Shown here one piece after another: positions 61,972 to 64,000 of a stretch of DNA of 64,000 nt. The translations under genes and the position numbers were made by a program. This DNA comes from Agroathelia rolfsii (taxonomy: Eukaryota; Basidiomycota; Agaricomycetes; Amylocorticiales; Amylocorticiaceae): positions 2,480,001 to 2,544,000 of the forward strand of contig JABRWF010000006.1 in NCBI GenBank assembly GCA_018343915.1, read 5' to 3'. Under the pieces are notes generated by a model. The model saw only the letters and a list, made by a program, of their open reading frames with translations, ran no database searches and was not told the DNA's origin. Position 1 is the stretch's first letter, and every line of letters starts with the position of its first letter.

Positions 61972-63505
61972 ATGAGCTCTACTGCCGCTGCCTCCATTGG
62001 ACTGAAAGGTGGTGCTACTGCTTTGAGAGGGCCAGGTGCGTCAATTTAATAGTCGTTTGAATACTGCTTTCGAAGGCTGAGGCTGCAGACCCTGCCTAGG
62101 CCTTCTGGAATCGGTATCAACGTATCGACATGCTCTGGGTTTCTATGCAGCTTTTTGCGTATCAGCCAGATTTCAACAAGGCGACGCAGAATTGGCCACG
62201 AGAGGACTTCCTGGGTTATATCCAGCACTTCATGATATCATTTCTCAGTATCCATCGCTAGCGGTTAGCATTGTCGATGCTTCGACACCATCTGCTCAGT
62301 TTGTCCGGCTGCCTTTCATCGACCTGCGACGTGTGGTCCACACCACGAAGCTTCCGCCAAATGTAGACGAGGCGACGCGCTCGCGCATCTTGAACGAGAC
62401 AATTCAGGCGCGCCTTTCCACACGATTCAGTGACCTTGGAACACTGCCATTATGGCGCCTGGTCGTCTTCCAGCCGGATCCGGTTGACAAGGATCAAAGT
62501 GTCGATGTAACCCTTTTCGTTCACCATGGCATCACGGATGGCACGGGTGCAGTCATCGTTATTCAGGCGCTTCGAGACGCACTCAGTACGCACACTCAAG
62601 AAAGTGGCCAAGGTGAAGAAGTCAAGCATATCTTTACCCCTTCGGCGACGTTAGACCTTCTACCACCTCTGGAGAGCTTACATCCTCTACCCGTCTCTTG
62701 GACTTCCCTCCTACACGCTGTCTGGCGCGGTTTCTTCCCCGCCTCGCGCGATGGCTTATGGACCGGTCAACCTATAACGCGCCCAAACGACTGCCTTGAA
62801 AGTCGGCATACTTTCCGTATCATACCCACGGCACAGGTGTCCCGCCTGCTGGCTGCGTGTCGCACGCACGGAACGACGCTGACGCCATTGCTTGAAGTGC
62901 TCTCTGCACGCTCTTTGTTCGCCGTTCTTCCCAGCACCGGAGAGGACGCGGCTAAGACGCTGAAGGGTGCTACGCCTATCAACCTACGTGCCTTTATGGC
63001 TCCCGAGCACAAAAATGCCGTAGGCGTTTTCATTGCCTCGAGTGAATGTCTTTTTTCACGTGATGAGGTACAAGATGATGCATGGGCAGAGGCCAGCCGA
63101 GCTGGGAGGTCTTTGACGCATACGTTGGATGACATAAAGCAGAACAGGCACGTCAACACTGGTATGTACCGATATGCCGGCGATATCCGTGCTTTCCTCG
63201 AGAAACCGATCGGTCAGCCGAGGGAGATATCGTTTGAGGTTAGCAATGCGGGAGCGATTAACGGTCGAGGAGATTTACAGAAGGAGCAGCGGGGTACACC
63301 ATCGTGGCGGATATCACGCCTGATGTTTTCACAGGGTGGAGCAGTTGTCGGCGCTGCGGTGCAATTCAACGTTTCTTCTGTTCGCGATGGGCCATTGACA
63401 ATCTCGGCCGGTTGGCAGAAAGGAATCGTGGAAGATACGGTGGTGGAAGCCGCAATGGATAGGTTGGTGTCTGCCATAAGTGATGTGTGTTCGGGAAGTG
63501 TCTAG
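61972..63505 (+). CDS. Alcohol O-acetyltransferase-like acyltransferase (condensation-domain fold)
   Basis: Resembles fungal ATF/Sli1-type acetyltransferases, CoA-dependent enzymes of the condensation superfamily. The active-site motif HHGITDG (HHxxxDG) is in LFVHHGITDGTGAVIVIQAL (about 62517). An early conserved stretch reads GLLESVSTYRHALGFYAAF, the usual N-terminal block of the family, followed by GLPGLYPALHDIISQYPSLA. The long open frame has no ATG of its own at its 5' end. An ATG at 61972 with a 64-base intron (62036-62099) restores phase and gives MSSTAAASIGLKGG followed by ATALRGPGLLESVS; total 1470 bases, 489 residues. A typical late motif, FEVSNAGAING, is near 63235. Substrate unknown. 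Confidence 0.85.
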
Positions 63506-64000
63506 AAGTGGTCTATGTATGTTCATATTGTTTGCTCGAATATAGAGTACAGACTGCTATAGAGAGTATAGGCGTACTAGTGGATATCATTGGAACTAAT
63601 GAGGGGTTGTTCTAAATTTGCTTTATGATTACCGCATCGATTACGAGTTGGCATTGATTCAGTGGTGAGTGGGTTCATAACTCGGCATAGTCCAATCGTC
63701 TGTTTGAGCAGTACCATTACCATTGCTGTTCAACCATCACGTGCATGACACATTGTGCATTATGATCTTATACTTGATGTGCCGCTCCTTGACCAGATGA
63801 CTTCAAGTTAGATCCGAGTAAGGGTTTTTAAATTATGGCTCAAGTAGCTTGGATAACTTTGAACAAGGACTTGGGGTGCTGCAGTGGTGTAGATGTAATC
63901 GCTATCATCCTATATTAGTATACCAGTATTACGCTGATAGCCATGCCTCTAAAGAAAGCTCCCTACGGCACCTAGACCTCTCCCAGTGGATGACATCGGA
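63506..64000. other. 3' flank of the acetyltransferase gene
   Basis: 495 bases to the window edge. No gene, tRNA or repeat seen. Confidence 0.6.

Overview
The window is fungal nuclear DNA, most likely from a basidiomycete of the Agaricomycotina. Genes are broken by many 50-70 base introns with GTRNGY donors and YAG acceptors. The gene set is fungal: a URA2-type CPSase/ATCase fusion with a dead dihydroorotase domain, an SFP1-like factor, an mpaB-family oxygenase, OPT oligopeptide transporters, and a DUF262 protein of the kind common in mushroom genomes. The order cannot be fixed by eye; Cantharellales (Rhizoctonia-like) is only a guess.

Layout. 1-10.5 kb: WDR59/Mtc5 of the SEA/GATOR2 complex (minus, 3' end outside the window), O-acetylhomoserine sulfhydrylase MET17 (minus), and an EamA-type transporter (plus). 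10.5-19 kb: about 8.5 kb with no gene I can support, ending at an SFP1-like zinc-finger gene (18974-21076). 22.7-26 kb: an mpaB-type oxygenase (minus), divergent from the 2,256-residue URA2 gene (26076-33384, ten exons). 33.8-38.3 kb: a 2-hydroxyacid dehydrogenase (minus), an intron-containing tRNA-Glu(CUC) (minus), and an F-box gene. 38.4-44.6 kb: a probably mitochondrial cyclophilin, the OMA1 protease and a DUF262/GmrSD-N protein, all minus. 45-50.7 kb: MAD1 (divergent from DUF262), an FCP1-like gene with an altered catalytic motif, and a short KSH1/TMEM167 gene on the minus strand, reconstructed from four exons. 52-60 kb: two tandem OPT transporter paralogs. 62-63.5 kb: an alcohol O-acetyltransferase-like gene.

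The genes are mostly unrelated housekeeping genes. Loose themes are nutrient signalling and growth (WDR59 in TORC1 control, SFP1-like factor, oligopeptide import, methionine and pyrimidine synthesis) and mitochondrial quality control (OMA1 next to the cyclophilin). These links are inference from family knowledge; nothing in the sequence shows co-regulation. Exon structures were worked out by hand from splice signals, reading phase and family conservation. For URA2, the SFP1-like gene, the F-box gene, KSH1 and the acetyltransferase the summed exon lengths are exact multiples of three.
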